A stretch of DNA of 64,000 nucleotides. It comes from Euglena gracilis. Its lineage: Eukaryota; Euglenida; Euglenophyceae; Euglenales. The notes beneath the pieces are model-generated. The model was not told where the DNA came from. It did no database searches and saw nothing but the letters and a program-made list of their open reading frames with translations. The first letter of the stretch is position 1; each line of letters begins with the position of its first letter. The position numbers and the translations under genes are program-made. Shown one piece after another: positions 12,720-25,000 of this stretch. The DNA is taken from positions 84,936,474-85,000,473 of the forward strand of contig CP154956.1 of the NCBI GenBank assembly GCA_039621445.1, given 5' to 3'.

Positions 12720-13230
12720 CCATCTGACATTTGAAATTTTTGGGTTTGATGGTCGTTGGTGGCCTTGGCGCTCGGACTGCCGGCATCACAGTGCCAGAGG
12801 ATGGGCGGACTGTGGCTGTTCGAACGATGGTCCCTGGCGTTCAGAACTATGCTGCCCACACCCAAACTGAATAAGTGCAGAGGAAAGGCTTTTTGGAAGC
12901 CATCACCCACTCTGCACACACAGACACACAGATTTGGGGTTACACACACAGACGTTTCGCATGAGCACACTCTCTTCTGTTCAGGAAGAATGAAAAAGAG
13001 CACTGCTGTGGCACCAATATATCCAGAGTTCTGCACACTCGAGGTTGCTGCCTTCTGGGCAGAAGGAAGAACCGCAGGGACAGAGATCCTGTTCTTGACT
13101 GCCGCACCGATAGGCCATCCAAAAGGGCGAAAATCCAACTCAATGATGTTGCAGCTGCCAAAGTGACAACAACATTGGCAGTGTTGCATAGTTCGGGTGT
13201 TTCCAATGTGAAGATCCAGAACGCATAAAC
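12720..13230 (+). other. possible coding exons, unidentified
   Basis: Two plus-strand frames look protein-like. One ends at the TAA near 12870 with a Gly-rich then Val-rich segment (motif VPEDGRTVAVRTMVPG). The other ends at the TAA near 13226 with a basic segment followed by Val/Ala/Ser-rich sequence. I recognise neither product and cannot place introns with confidence. The minus strand also carries a 230-codon open frame (12581-13273), probably a shadow. Confidence 0.25.
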
Positions 13231-13239
13231 TTTCTTTGG

Positions 13240-14240
13240 CCTTTTTAAATGGAACCCTGCCAGATTTGTTCAAACCTTATGTGCTCTTCTACCTTTCCCT
13301 GAACCTTTTGGAGGTTAAAAAAACAAACACTTCAAAATATGTACATGTTATCCAAAAAAAATCATCAGACTTTCTGCCTGGGTGTGGTCCAACAGGATTG
13401 CGGTTGCAGCCTCTGCGCCATCCCCTGCACCTGCCATAAAGAGTGACTGTAACAGAAATCTTTGAACTTGGACTTTGAACACAGCTTCATTAAATCTCTT
13501 TCATGCGAGGCTGTATGCTTCAGTTTCGGACTTACACATCATTTTTCCTCATCATAAAGCTTCGAAACGGTCGCTGATTAGGTGTGCCGCTATATGTGGC
13601 AGGGGGTATTTCTTTTTCTCCATCAGTTCTTTGCTTTCCTTTGTGTTCTGGTGGAAATGAACTTGGCTGGGAAAACAAATGGACTATCTTTATTGTCCTT
13701 TGGAAAATATAGCATTAAAATTCTTCATTTGTGTTTAGCTTAAGCGCATAACCTGGCAAAAAAAAGCACAAAAACACAGCGGAATCGAAAAGGTGGAGTA
13801 GCTTCAGAAAGGCAGCCAAAGGACAACAAGAACATTCTGAAGGAGCTCTGGGTGAGGGAGGGCGATATGTGGTCGGCCAGCGGTATGGATTTGGCTGCTG
13901 TGGGGATGTGTGCTGGGGGGGGGGGCTTGTTGTTTTGTTGATTTGCCACACACGCAGATGCGACACCCAGGTGCGTGCCTTTTCCGGTCCTCTGCCATGT
14001 CAGCAAAACGCAGAAGAGGAATGAACTGGTAGTTCGCTCTGCGAGTCCCTCAGAGTCAATGACACCGGGTCGACACCCACTCCAACCCACACCAATCCAC
14101 CCCCACACCCACCCAACCCCCCCCCCCCACACGTCAGGCAGTAAAGCCCCTGGCTGCCCCCACCAGTCTGGCTGGCATGGCGGCGGGCTGCGGGTTACTG
14201 GTGACGGCAACCGTGGTGCCTGACCCGGCGGCTGGCTGCC
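13240..14240. other. spacer, no gene recognised
   Basis: Low-complexity and C-run sequence with no convincing frame, RNA gene or element end. Confidence 0.4.
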
Positions 14241-14335
14241 GAGTCATTGGCAGGCTCCCCCCCGTGAGTCCACATCAGGCAATTGCTTAAGGACCTCGGG
14301 GGGGGGGGGGGGGGTCGCCCGGCCGCCCCCCCCCG

Positions 14336-16626
14336 TTAGGCGGGCCTTTTCGCACTTAAGCTTTTTTTCTTTGTCGATGTGCGCAAATGCGCACATCGAC
14401 ATTTTTTGCAAAAATGTCAGGATATGGCCCCAATCACCCAAAAATGTTAGCAGGATGTGACGTGGTGTGCCCGAGAGCAGGAGTCACCGCAGCACATGGT
14501 ATACACAACACCCAGCAGGTGTGTTTGGAACCCTGCAATGGCGGTTTCATTTTCTTAGGACATCGACTGAACGATTTGGTGAGGTGTGCCCAAGCCTGAA
14601 GCGATACCCTGAAATTTGGCTGTGTGAAAAATTAGTGGTCGGTGCGGGCAAATGCGCAAATGGACGGTGTGCACAAATGCGCACACCAACCATTCGTGCA
14701 GCTGTGAAAAAGACCATGTGTGCCAGCTGCAATTGATGTGTTTGCAAAATTGTACAAGTGGTTGGTTTGTGCAAATTAGGAAAAAGATTTTTTGGATCGG
14801 TTTGCGCACATCTGCGCACACCAACCACTTGTGCAACTTACCACACGTACCATTTAGAGGGTGTGGCACTACTGCAGTTTGGAAATCCTTAAGTGCGAGG
14901 TGTTTTGTAGAATCTAAATACAACTAAAGGACCAGCCTGCGGGCCCTAATTTGGGCATCGGCAATTGAAGCTGTGAAAAGCCATTTCTTAGCCCCTGAAA
15001 CATCAAAATAAACAACATTTCCAGGTTTCATCCTTAAAAAACTGATTTTAGAAGTGCCCTTCACCACCAGTATTTTAGTCCGAAAAATGAGGCACGGTAA
15101 ATTAGCTGAAAATGGATGTGTCTCCTGACTTGAAAATACCTGTGTTCATGGGGCCATATAATGCAATACACCAGGGGGGGGGGAAATGCAACTTGGCCCT
15201 TCAAATTATGCAAGTCAAAAAAATGCAAAAAAAATGCAAAAAAAAATGCAAAAAAATGCAAAAAAATGCAACTTGCATGAAAACCTTGAGAAAAAGCTGG
15301 AATATGACAGAGCTTTGCTGCCTAAAATCAAAAAAAAAATACAGGGCAAAATATTTTATGCAAAAAAACGCAAAAAAATGCAAAAAACATCCAAACATAT
15401 GCCAACCAACTACAAATTTTTTTTTCAAGGGCAAAATATTTTATGTAAAAAATGCAAAAAAAATGCAAAAAAAATTAAAACATACGGCAACCAACTACAA
15501 AAAAATTTTCCAGAGCAAAATATTTTATGCAAAAAAATGCAAAAAAAATGCAAATTTCGGGAAAACCTGATTATGCAAAAAAATGCAAATTATGCAAGTT
15601 GCATTTCCCCCCCCCCTGAATACACTGACACGCTTCATTTAACCTTCACAGACATACCTTTCAACACCACCACTTTGAGCACAACACCTCCACAATCTGC
15701 TCTCCTCCTGTTTCGATCCTTCTCTTGTGTCAGAAGTCCCCATTGCCAAGGAAATGAAAATGAAGTTTGATTGGTGCCCACAATTGTGAAAAACAACCAT
15801 TTTAATGGTTGATGTGCGCATATTTGCACACACCAACACCCAAACATACCAGCAGCATTCAACAGAGGGGGTCCAACACCACAGGAATACAAGGGAGGTA
15901 ACATTCAGTGTTGCCACATTCATTTTCCAGCCCCAAACACACTGCCATTGGAGGCTCTTGGTTGGTTTTAAAATGGTTGGTGTGCGCAAACGCGCACATC
16001 GACCATGTGCGCATTTGCGCACACACCGACATTATTTATGTTGTTGTGTGGGTGCCACAGAGCCTTAAACATCAGCGGGGCATTGATGGGCAACTTGCCA
16101 CCGAATTCAACAGGAAACCAGTAGCAATCCTTCTCTGTTCTGTATTCCCCTCATCAACCTCCAGTTGCGGAATCCTCCAACCTTGCATTGTTTATGTGGC
16201 ATGTGGACTTCCACTCCTTTCGTAGCCAACTTCAAAAACCTCCACAACGTGCCGCAAAACTTCAGAAAGCAAGCAAAGGGGTGGACCTGCCACCCAACCT
16301 CCAGAGCACCACCTGGCACTGGCAGCTGTCACACAGGGAATGGGGGGAGGCAGTACTGGGAATTTGGTGTTTTTGTCGGTGTTTTTCCACTTTGGGGGGA
16401 TAGGTCCAGGGGTTTTCGTGTCATTCCAACCTCAAAAAAAGGCAAAAAAAAACGTAATTCCCAGGAGAGCCGGTGCCCAAAATGAGAAATCGCTCGTATT
16501 TTATCCAATCGTGTTGCCTCTCGCTCTCACCCCTTGTAACGCCGGTGCTTAAATCGGTTTTTGGCCGGTGTGCGAAAATGCGCACATCGACCCCAAAAAA
16601 CTTAAGTCCGAAATGCGCCGCCTAAG
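14336..16626. mobile_element. R2: second copy of R1, inverted, with nested island
   Basis: Read in reverse complement this is co-linear with R1 along its whole length. It includes the TGCGCAAATGCGCA words (near 14380-14402, 14646-14690, 14805-14822, 15810-15828, 15983-16025 and 16568-16590). The right end GCGCCGCCTAAG (16615-16626) matches R1, but the left end is diverged (TTAGGCGGGCC). The copy is interrupted at 15172-15618 by island P. Without P and its duplication it is about 1.84 kb, against 1.89 kb for R1. I found no clean flanking duplication. Confidence 0.8.
15172..15618. mobile_element. island P: CAGGG-ended element, 7-bp TSD, nested in R2
   Basis: The left end is CA, ten G, then AAATGCAACTTG, and the right end is its exact complement, giving a 24-bp perfect inverted repeat. 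The flanks are AATACAC (15165-15171 and 15619-15625). R1 carries the same site uninterrupted near 5807-5815, so the insertion is proven by an empty site. The interior is a run of ATGCAAAAAA units, repeats of the end-proximal word AAATGCAA. No coding capacity is present. CAGGG ends resemble hAT transposons, but those usually make 8-bp duplications. Confidence 0.9.
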
Positions 16627-16702
16627 ACCCAACCCCCCGGAGGTCCACTGGCTAGCCATTTTACTAACACTCCCCCCCCCCTGCCCTCCCCCTGGGGGAG
16701 GG

Positions 16703-17275
16703 CAGGGGGGGGGGAGACATTGCACATGGGGAGGTCAAAAATTGCAGTGCAAAAAGTTGCAAAAATTGCACAAAATTGCACATACCAAAAAAGTCATACC
16801 AGAAACCAGAAAAGCTGCATATTCTGTCAATTTACCTGGTCGGTTCGCCCAAAAAGTTGCAACACAATCAGCCGTGGCAATATGCGATGGCAACACTTAC
16901 GCCATTCATCCTGAATTTGTTCATCGTTCAGCGGAAGACACAACAATTCATACTTAGAAATTATCAAGGCACAAAATACGAACCTGTTTGTAGAACGCCT
17001 ATTGCTCCTTTGCCAATTGGCCGATTGGGTTTGAAAACTGAGTAAACCAACAATAAACAGCCTTTGAACGGAAATTTTCACTACGCACATCAGTTTCCCA
17101 GCAAAAAAAACCCGACAAATTCTCAATTGCATCAAAAACTGACATTTTCCAAAACAAAATGTCCTGGGCCATGTGCAATTAATTGCACAAAATTGCAAAA
17201 AATTGCACATTTCAGGAAAATCGAAAATTGCACAAAATTGCAAAAAATTGCACGGTGCAATTTCCCCCCCCCCTG
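16703..17275. mobile_element. island Q: relative of P with TTGCAAAAA words
   Basis: The left end is CA plus ten G and then AGACATTGCAC. The right end is GTGCAATTT, a C run and TG. The flanking heptamers are GGGAGGG (16696-16702) and TGGAGGG (17276-17282), alike at six of seven positions. TTGCAAAAATTGCAC words are concentrated near both ends. The middle (about 16800-17160) is non-repetitive and shows no recognisable protein. Ends and layout match P. Confidence 0.75.
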
Positions 17276-17279
17276 TGGA

Positions 17280-18600
17280 GGGCCCAGGTCCCCCCCCCAA
17301 CTGAGAAAAGAATTTCCTCTGACGCTGCGCACCGAGGTGAAAATGAGGTTTTTATGTGTTTTTGGGGCTGATTTTGTTCCCAAAAAAATCCAAAAATCTC
17401 CAAAAATGTGCATTTCTGCAGGTACAAAAAAGGTTTTTCGGGGCTTCGCGCTGGTCACAGGAAAAAAAATTTCCACTCAGCTGGCCTGCTAAACAGACCT
17501 GGGGGAGGGTCCCACGGGATTTCCACTAGCCAAATTGGGACAAAATCCAGATACAAAAGAAAAACATAATACAAATAAAAAATGCGACACAAAAAAAAAG
17601 AGAAAATGGGTGAAGCAAGTTTCGCCAAAAAAAAAAAAAAAAAAAAGTAAAAATTGGAGTGCAGCTCTCCTCTGGCCCGCAGCGCACCTGAGGCGCAGTG
17701 GCTGGGGTTGCCGGCACCACCCCGTTCTGGGCAGCGAGGCGAGCAGGGTGTCGTTTTGTGAAGGGTGGGTGGATGTGCAGCAAACAAAGAAGACCGTAGG
17801 AGGGGGGTTGGTGAATCCCAGCCAACGGAACCCAGGTGAATGGCAGGTGTGTGCTCCTGTGCAAACATGCTGCTGCCGCAAACAATGCCGTGTGGGGAAT
17901 TTCCTGGACCCTTGTCGGACGCCCCGAATCAGCCAAACGCCACGGGGAGCAGCCCATGAAAAGATGAAAAGGGTGTTGGGCGACCCTGCTGGCTGGCCGC
18001 GGTACAGCCGCACATGTTTGGGAATGAATTTTGTTTGATCCGGTCGATGTCCAGTGGACGGTCCTTCGACAAGGAATGGTTTTTCCAGAGAAAGGAGCCA
18101 CAGCATAGCGTAGCCCCCCACCCCCCCCAACGGGCATTTCAAAAAACCAGCAACCACTTCCAAACCCTGGGGGGGGGGGGATCTGGCCAATGAAAACCAA
18201 ATGGCTAAAATCAATGGATTTTGGTCAAATATTTCAAGGGTTTTCTGGTGCCTTCGACACCGGGTGGGCTACTTTCGGCCGGGGCTCTGGCCGGCTCCCG
18301 GCCAAAACCGGAGCCACGAGGGGCTCGGCTCCGGTGCCATACGCAGTCACTCACCCCACAGGGGGGGAGGGGGGTGGACACACCTTTAAGCAATTTCAAG
18401 CAATGATGTCCCCAACCCTGTGGGGGGCTCACAAGGCACCTGCGGTCGGAAGGAATCGGCCCCTGTCATGGCAGGTGCAAACCTTTGGCGAGGAGGCGGA
18501 GGCGGCCACCAAACGGGCTGGGGACAAGGTTCGATATAATCCCAGGGGGGGGGTCCGGACCCCCCTCCGGTCTGCGGAGGGGGGAGGGTTGGGGGACAAA
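17280..18600. other. spacer, no gene recognised
   Basis: Homopolymer-rich sequence. The minus-strand frames 17489-18214 and 17526-18200 are long but overlap each other and consist largely of frames through A/T and G/C runs. I do not support a gene here. Confidence 0.35.
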
Positions 18601-19125
18601 CCCTTCCCCTCCTCCACCCCAGGCGTCCATCCTTTCGCAAACCCTGGCTGGGGGTGGGGGCGGGGTGTTGCTGTGGCCAGGCGGGAACAGCACCAGACTT
18701 GCAGCCGCCTGTGACCGACCACTGTGGCGGGGACTCAACACAAATGGCCACCACTGGCAGGAAGTAAGTAAGCTCTTTTAAGTGAACCCATAAAGCCTCA
18801 TGGGTTTGCTAGAAGCCCCCCTCCTTCCAAGCACCTCCAGACACTTGGAATTTCGTGTGACAAGGTCGAGATTTGTGGATTTGATTACATGTCCCTCCTC
18901 CATCCCAGGTTGACAACACCCTGTCTGGGTGGGGGGGGAGGGGTTGCTGTGGTCACGCTAGCATCCCATGGGGCCAGCGCCTGGCGAGACTGTCTCAACA
19001 CAAATGCCACCACTGGCAGGAAGTAAGCTCTTTAAGTGAACCCATAAAGCCTCAAAGGGTTTGACTAGAAGCCCCCCCTCCCTCCTTTTCCAAGCACCTC
19101 CAGACACTTTGGAATTGCTGTTGGT
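18600..19125. repeat. tandem duplication, unit about 290 bp
   Basis: Two adjacent units (about 18600-18860 and 18893-19125) share a CTCAACACAAATG segment, then CCACTGGCAGGAAGTAAG, CCCATAAAGCCTC, and CCAAGCACCTCCAGACACTT. They differ by small indels, several in G runs. Confidence 0.65.
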
Positions 19126-19331
19126 CGAGATTTTGGATTTGTTGGGTTGAACACTGGAGGTGGATCTCGGTCACATCATTCGAGGGATTTGACGCAAGGC
19201 AAACAACGTCTGGTCCACCATATGGTTTATTCATGGGATTGGTATTTACCTTATCAGATTTCACCTCATTTTTTTATCTGGTATTGGGACTCAATTAGGC
19301 GCACATGAGTTTCAAAAACATTACCAATTAG

Positions 19332-19683
19332 ATGGACGTTAGATTTATGACAGCCTGTGAGAAGAGCAAAAATCTCACATTTCCCCCCAAAAAAGCCAAA
19401 TATAAATTGAGAATGTCGCTTGGATGCGTAGAAATCAAAAAAAAATCACTCAAAAATGCGGAAACAGAGAACGATGAACAACGACTCTCTATGGCAATTC
19501 CATCGAGACGGTGATTTCAACCAACTGCTTGTCAGTGCCAGCAAGGAGTTTTTGCAATCAAAAGAATCCTGCCTAAAAACAGGAAAATTACCATCTTTGG
19601 TCAACCCTGCGATTGAGATCAACGGTGTTGTTGTTGCTATGACAAAAAAATATCATCCTTTCCTAAACTTCTTTCATTTTTAA
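19332..19683 (+). CDS. possible exon(s), unidentified
   Basis: Two overlapping plus-strand frames (19332-19514 and 19456-19683) have protein-like composition, the second with the segment DFNQLLVSASKEFLQS. No domain is recognisable and no splice sites joining them are clear. It could be the remnant of a larger coding region. Confidence 0.2.
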
Positions 19684-19937
19684 ACGAAAAACAGCTCTCT
19701 TTTCAAAAACAACCCCTAACCAAATAAAATAGGGAAACAGGACGAACAGCGTTGTGCAAACCGCTGACCAAATCAAAACAATCCTCTTTTGGACAAGGTC
19801 ATTTGTCATTTCTTGTTGCAAAAATTTTTTGGTATCGTGTTTTGGTGTCATTTCTTGTTGCAAAAAGTGTTGTCGGGATTTGTTGCTGGAGGTGCTTGCC
19901 CCCACACGCATGTGAAGGAAAAATCACAATCCAAATA

Positions 19938-20301
19938 AACCCCCAAAATAATACCCCCCATAAAATGGACCCCCCATGAATAAGACCTCCCTGGCAGGTC
20001 CGAGCAAAAATCCATGAAAAGGACCCCCCCCCCCATTTATAAGACCCCCCCTGCCGGCGCAAAGCGCCGGATTTTTTAAAAAAATTCACACAATTCAGCA
20101 TATTTTATCCCATTTGTCTGGCGTGAAGCGCCGAATTTTTCGAAAACTGGTATTTTGGGGGACATTTTTGGACATTTTGGGGGGTCGAAAAATTTTCCAG
20201 CAAAAATACATAAAATGGACCCTCCATGAATAAGACCCCCCTTGGGCTTTCCAGCAACCGACCCATGAAATGGACCCGGGTCTTACTTTGGGGGGGGGGT
20301 T
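19938..20301. repeat. word island H (ATGAATAAGACCCCCC / AAATGGACCCCCC)
   Basis: Two alternating words, ATGAATAAGACC and TAAAATGGACC, each with a C run, are repeated at the left (19950-20050) and near the right (20205-20250). Reversed G-run sequence closes the right end (GGTCTTACTTTGGGG). The left flank is TA and the right ends GGGGTTA. The two ends are not symmetrical enough for me to call a TA duplication. A GCCGGCGC hairpin lies at about 20053-20070. Confidence 0.55.
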
Positions 20302-20483
20302 AGAAGCCCTCCCCATCCGTTTTCGACCAACAGTCCAAATCAATTTAGGGTGGGTTTGCTGCTAACCTTCTAATAACCAACCTGAAAAGAATGCAGCATC
20401 CTTCCTCCCGAATGGAGTACGGCATTATCAGAAAGATCAAAGGAAAGGCAAATCACTGTGCTTGCTGCCAGGCATTTGCTTAA

Positions 20484-20560
20484 GGACCCCCGGGGGGGTA
20501 CTGGCTAGCCAATCGGCTAGACACTGGAAAAAATGGACTGGCTAGACCCCCCCTCCCCCC
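20484..20560. repeat. GCTTAAGGACCCC / GGCTGGAC-type repeat
   Basis: GCTTAAGGACCCCCGGGGG is followed by CTGGCTAGCC words. The same opening occurs at 14284-14300, 55743-55763 and (GCTTGAGGACCCC) 62515-62530. It may be an end of the GGCTGGACCCC family. Confidence 0.4.
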
Positions 20561-20903
20561 CCTGCTGCCCCTGTCTTCTTTCTGATGAAAGAATAGACAA
20601 GGAAGAAACTTCATTTCGGGCTGGTTTGGGGGTTAGACAGGGTCCGAAAAACAGATGCTGCTGCTGCTGATGGAGAGATACGGAGCAAGCCTGAACACGT
20701 GAGAGGTTCACTGGCAGGTTGGTTGAAGATGGGTTCAGCATCACCTTGTCAATTGGCAATGGCTTGGGAACTACAGCATCGGCTTCGAGCTTAACCGGCT
20801 GAATGGCGGTCGTTGGTTTGGGGTTCTGCCAGGGCAAACCATGCATACTGATGACCAGGCCTTTTGTCATGCCTGGTCATCACAGGCATGACAGGCATGC
20901 CGG

Positions 20904-21359
20904 TCAAAAACAAAAGGAAGAGGAGGGGGCGTCGCAGATTGCCCTTGGGGTGCGGGCCCTGGAATTCCCCCACAGGGGAGGGGGGTCTATTGTTGGCAGT
21001 CCTGTGGTGGGCCCTGGGTGTCTGTCATCAGAATTTGTGGAGGTCGAAACATCGGGCACAGGAGCCTGCAGGTGACACCCTTCGACGTGCACCCACAAAG
21101 AGAGGGGGGCTCCGTTTTTTTCGCCAAAGATGTCACTGCGCAGCAAACGAGGGATGAGCTCACCAATTTGAACACCGCCGCACAACAAAGCAGGGCGTAC
21201 ATTCCTCCTCACAGGATACGCCATATGTGATTCGTTCCCAAGGACGACCCACCAATTCCCCTGCCAACCCCTGCCGAACCAGGGATTGACCAGATCGGAA
21301 GGAGCTGGTCTGAACTCTCCCTCTGGTCCGGGGCAGGAGGACACAAATTGAAATGCCAC
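20904..21359. other. ambiguous coding stretch, unidentified
   Basis: The minus strand has a 151-codon frame over the whole interval. The plus strand has a 70-codon frame (21018-21230) whose translation also looks natural (segment ELTNLNTAAQQSRAYIPPH) and which stays open past its TGA. No family is recognisable and only one strand can be coding. Confidence 0.2.
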
Positions 21360-21509
21360 TGACCCAATTGAGGGTTCAACTTCGATTTATTTTGAGTCGA
21401 CTTCAGCCAAAATTGGACACCCCTGGTAAATCCTTCGAAATCAATAAACCTCCCATCTAAGGACCCCACTCCGGACCAACTCACTTATTCTGAACCACCA
21501 ACTCAAAAA

Positions 21510-23180
21510 AATCTCGTCGTCCTATTCAGGGGAGAGGTGAAAGACGAACCCACTGCAGAGTCTGTGAAATCTCCCCAAACCTGCAAGAGGCCTGTTCTGG
21601 CTTCGCCAGCGTGGACGTGTCGACAAACACAACCACAGGGATGGTGGGATCCGCCATCCTTGCTGCCTGACAGCCAAAAGAAACATAAAAACAAACGTAT
21701 GAGAGGATGGTGTAATTGGTGCAAATGCACAGGAAAAGCCACCATGGTAAGTGCAGAGGATGGACAGGGCTGGGGGGAGGCACCTCACCTACGTCTCATA
21801 CCATTTGCAGAAAAGAGATATTTCAGGGCACATTGGCACACAAGAATCCCAAAATCTCAGAATTCTGGAAGTTGACAAAAAGCTTCCTGGCATTTCAAGC
21901 AGAATCAATATAAATAAAAGATGACTGTGAGCAACACAAACACAACTATACTATATAGACATGGACATGGATGCACCTTCGCCCGTTGCTCAATCTTCTT
22001 CTTCCAGTTAGCAAACTCGTCTTCAGCCTTTCTGCGTGCATGGTCGAGGCTTTTGACCAACTGAATGGGGAAAGAAAAGGCAGCTGATAAAAAGATTTAA
22101 TTTATAATTTATAACTACAATGTAGAATATTTAATAATTACAATATATTATTTATTACTCATAAAAAAAACCAAAAAGAAGACCCCCCTCAGGAGCTCCA
22201 AACATCTCAGATAAAACAATCAATCAATTTTCCACAAATGGGCAGTTCCAAATTATGTCAGTGTAAACCATGCACAAATAACAATAAAAAAAGCCTTATT
22301 GCTTCTTACTTCTTGCTTATTTCATCTTGCTTCTAACTTCTTGCTTCTTCCTCATGGAGACCAACAGCTCTAACGTGAAGGCTTTGGTGGGACAAGAATT
22401 TGTTGGGTGAAGAAATCAAATGGACAAAGACGATATCAATGCAAAATGGCCATCTTAAAATATTCCTGCTTTGCCTGCTATGAATTCACAAAATCCAAAA
22501 CAAACGTGAATCAAAAAAAAAACGACAGAAACACAGTGCCCTGCTGCTGGAACGGATTGGCATTTCAAATAAAACTCCAGACAACAGAGATTTGGAGCTT
22601 TTGGGCATAGTTTTTGCAATTTTTCACATTTCCTTTTTGACAATCTTCTTTTTCAAAAAAAATTGACACATTCATGGCAGATTTTGACAGAGAATTTGAG
22701 AGGGTGTTGTGACTTTTAAGACTGTGTACGTACAGCAATCAAGACCAAAAAATCGGTCTGTTTCGCGAACTGTGTCAGAAAAAAGCTTAAAATAGAAATC
22801 TTCATTTTGAAAATTCTGTCAAAACATTTTAGAAATAAATACATAAAACAAATTCTGTCATTTCTTTGCAAGGATTTGTCAAGCACCTCTAAGGATAGAG
22901 GGTGCCAGCTGTACAACTCAACACAACAGCCATAAAAAAAAGATGAGACAAACGTTTTTGTGAGTCATGCGCTGCCTCTCCAACTTCACTTTCGCCTTTG
23001 CCTTGTCGTCAGGAAGGCCATCTGGCTCTGCAAACCAGGGAAAAGAGGAGTACAAAAAAATTCTGCAAACGTCCTTAATAACCAGTAGGAAACAAAATGT
23101 GGATGTCCCTTTTATTAAAAATAAACATTGGGTTGGTGATCACAGCCATCCTGTATGGTGTTTGCACCAGGCTGAATTTG
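21510..23180. other. AT-richer spacer, no gene recognised
   Basis: Composition shifts towards A/T, especially 22080-22900. Scattered short frames have no recognisable domain, and no repeats of the G-run type occur. Confidence 0.4.
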
Positions 23181-23184
23181 ACCA

Positions 23185-23430
23185 ACCCCGGGGGGAGTAG
23201 AGTGGGGGAGGGTTGCCCTAGATTGCCTGGGCAGGCAGGCACAACCCCCCGGGCCCGGGGGGGGGGGGTTGGTGCCTGCTTGGTTGTGAGCTTTTCTGAG
23301 CTTCCAGCGCCTTCGGCGCCGGAAGTGCCTTGGCCGAGTGCAGAGGCACTTTTACCCCCCCTTAGGAGGGGTCGGATCTGGGTGCTTTGGGGTGCCTGCC
23401 CAGGCAGGCACCCCCCCCCCACCCCAGGGT
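23185..23430. repeat. V-like G/C-run repeat with GCCTGCCCAGGCAGGC
   Basis: Copies of the palindromic word GGTGCCTGCCCAGGCAGGCA and a CAGCGCCTTCGGCGCC hairpin lie between G and C runs. This is the vocabulary of V1. Ends were not resolved. Confidence 0.5.
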
Positions 23431-23439
23431 GGGGTCTGC

Positions 23440-24640
23440 ACCACCTGAAAATTCAGCCTGGTTTGCACATTTACGTAGCAGGGTCATCATATTTGTGAAA
23501 AAACACCGTTGGTCTCTTTTTTTTGTCTTTTCTTTTCGAAGAACGCAAATCAGAGGTTACATTATTTCACAGACTTCTATCATGCTTGATAATTTGAAAA
23601 AAAAGACATCTCTGGTATCGTTCCATGCGCCATTGAAATGAAACTTTGTGTTGCATTTTCTAAACTTTTCCACTGCCCAAATAACTAGTAAACAACAACA
23701 AACAGAATAAACGATAAAAAAAAATATGCCTTTTGAAAATGACGCAACTTGGTTATTGTAAAACTGTTGGGTTTTTCAAGGGGTTTCTTGAGCAGCACAA
23801 GCAATCATGACCTCCAACAACAGCCAATTCAGCACCGCAAAACTTCGTCCAAGGGAGGGGGAAATGGCCCTCTGAATCAGCCTCCACCCTTTCGCCAGTC
23901 GAGGTGGCCTGAATGAACACGAAGAAAGATGCAGTGCACACATACAGCATAATGATTGATTCGGAATTTCCTTTTTTGAAATTTGGTTGTTGGAAGGTGT
24001 GTAGTATCCAGGATAGAAGCAGGCAAAACCGCTGGCAATAATATTACCGCTATTTCACCAAGAAAACCGACTGACTAACCAAAAATACTCCATATGAATA
24101 CCAAACAGAATACTTAATTGCACAGGACAGACCAAGACGTTCTTTCAATCAGGAGATCCAAGCAAATTGGAATCCAGTTCGAAACCATCTAATTGCTTCC
24201 TGCCAGGGCAGGCAGGAAGTCGGCGGTTTCAAATGTTGTTTTTTTTGCTTTGAATCAGGTAACAAGCCTCTTGTGGTGATGCCGTTCAAAAAAGCGCACG
24301 CATGTGTAGTTTCCTGGCAAAAGCCATGCAATTTGCAAGAAAACCACCGACCCACCCACCCACCCCCGTTCGCAACATTTTCGCTCTTTTCCCCCCCAAA
24401 AAAGGATCGCCCTCGCCTTGCCAGAGGGGGAGAAAACCAGGGGGAGATATTTCGGCGTTTTACTCAGGGGTTTTAATTATGGTTTATTCCAAAGTATTCC
24501 GGAATAGTAGAGTTTTTCGGGTTATTCCGGTAACTTTCTGCCGAAATAGACTTATATTTCTTTGAATTTATCTTAAGACGAAATCTTTAGGGATGTAAAT
24601 ACGTTGTTTGGTTTCCCAGATCCACCTTATTCACAACTCC
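23440..24640. other. spacer, no gene recognised
   Basis: No frame with recognisable protein features and no element ends found. Confidence 0.4.
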
Positions 24641-24683
24641 ATTTGGAATAGCTTCTTAGCTTCATCTACATCCACAACTGGTA

Positions 24684-24766
24684 AACCCCCCCTAATAAGT
24701 GCACAGGTGCGCACATTTAAGGACATAGTTTCGGACCCCAAGAGGTGCGCACTTATTAGGGCAAAG
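24684..24766. repeat. inverted repeat CCTAATAAGTGC ... GCACTTATTAGG
   Basis: Twelve bases at 24688-24699 are matched inverted at 24753-24764. AGGTGCGCAC lies inside each arm, so this small structure combines an inverted repeat with the TGCGCA word. No flanking duplication was seen. Confidence 0.55.
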
Positions 24767-25000
24767 CCCAAAATACTTAATTTCCCCCCACTCTTTTTGG
24801 GGGCAAACTTTTTTGGCAAGTTGAGGTCATTTCAAATTTCAAGACATTTTTTTGCCATTTTGGGCCGCTTTTTCCATTTTTTTTAGTCACTTTTTGGTCA
24901 TTTTTGGCCCAAAATGACCAAAGAAATGTCCCAAGGGTCCCAGACACTTCCTGAAAATTTTCGAAGTCCTCAAAATAGTCTCAAAAAAATTGCGCATATA

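Noticed and set aside
14336-14345. A target duplication for R2
   Set aside because: The left end is diverged and next to a C run. No matching pentamer was found on the right, so no duplication is claimed.
17489-18214. 241- and 224-residue minus-strand open frames
   Set aside because: They overlap in two frames over the same bases, contain poly-Phe from A runs and low-complexity tails, and match no family.
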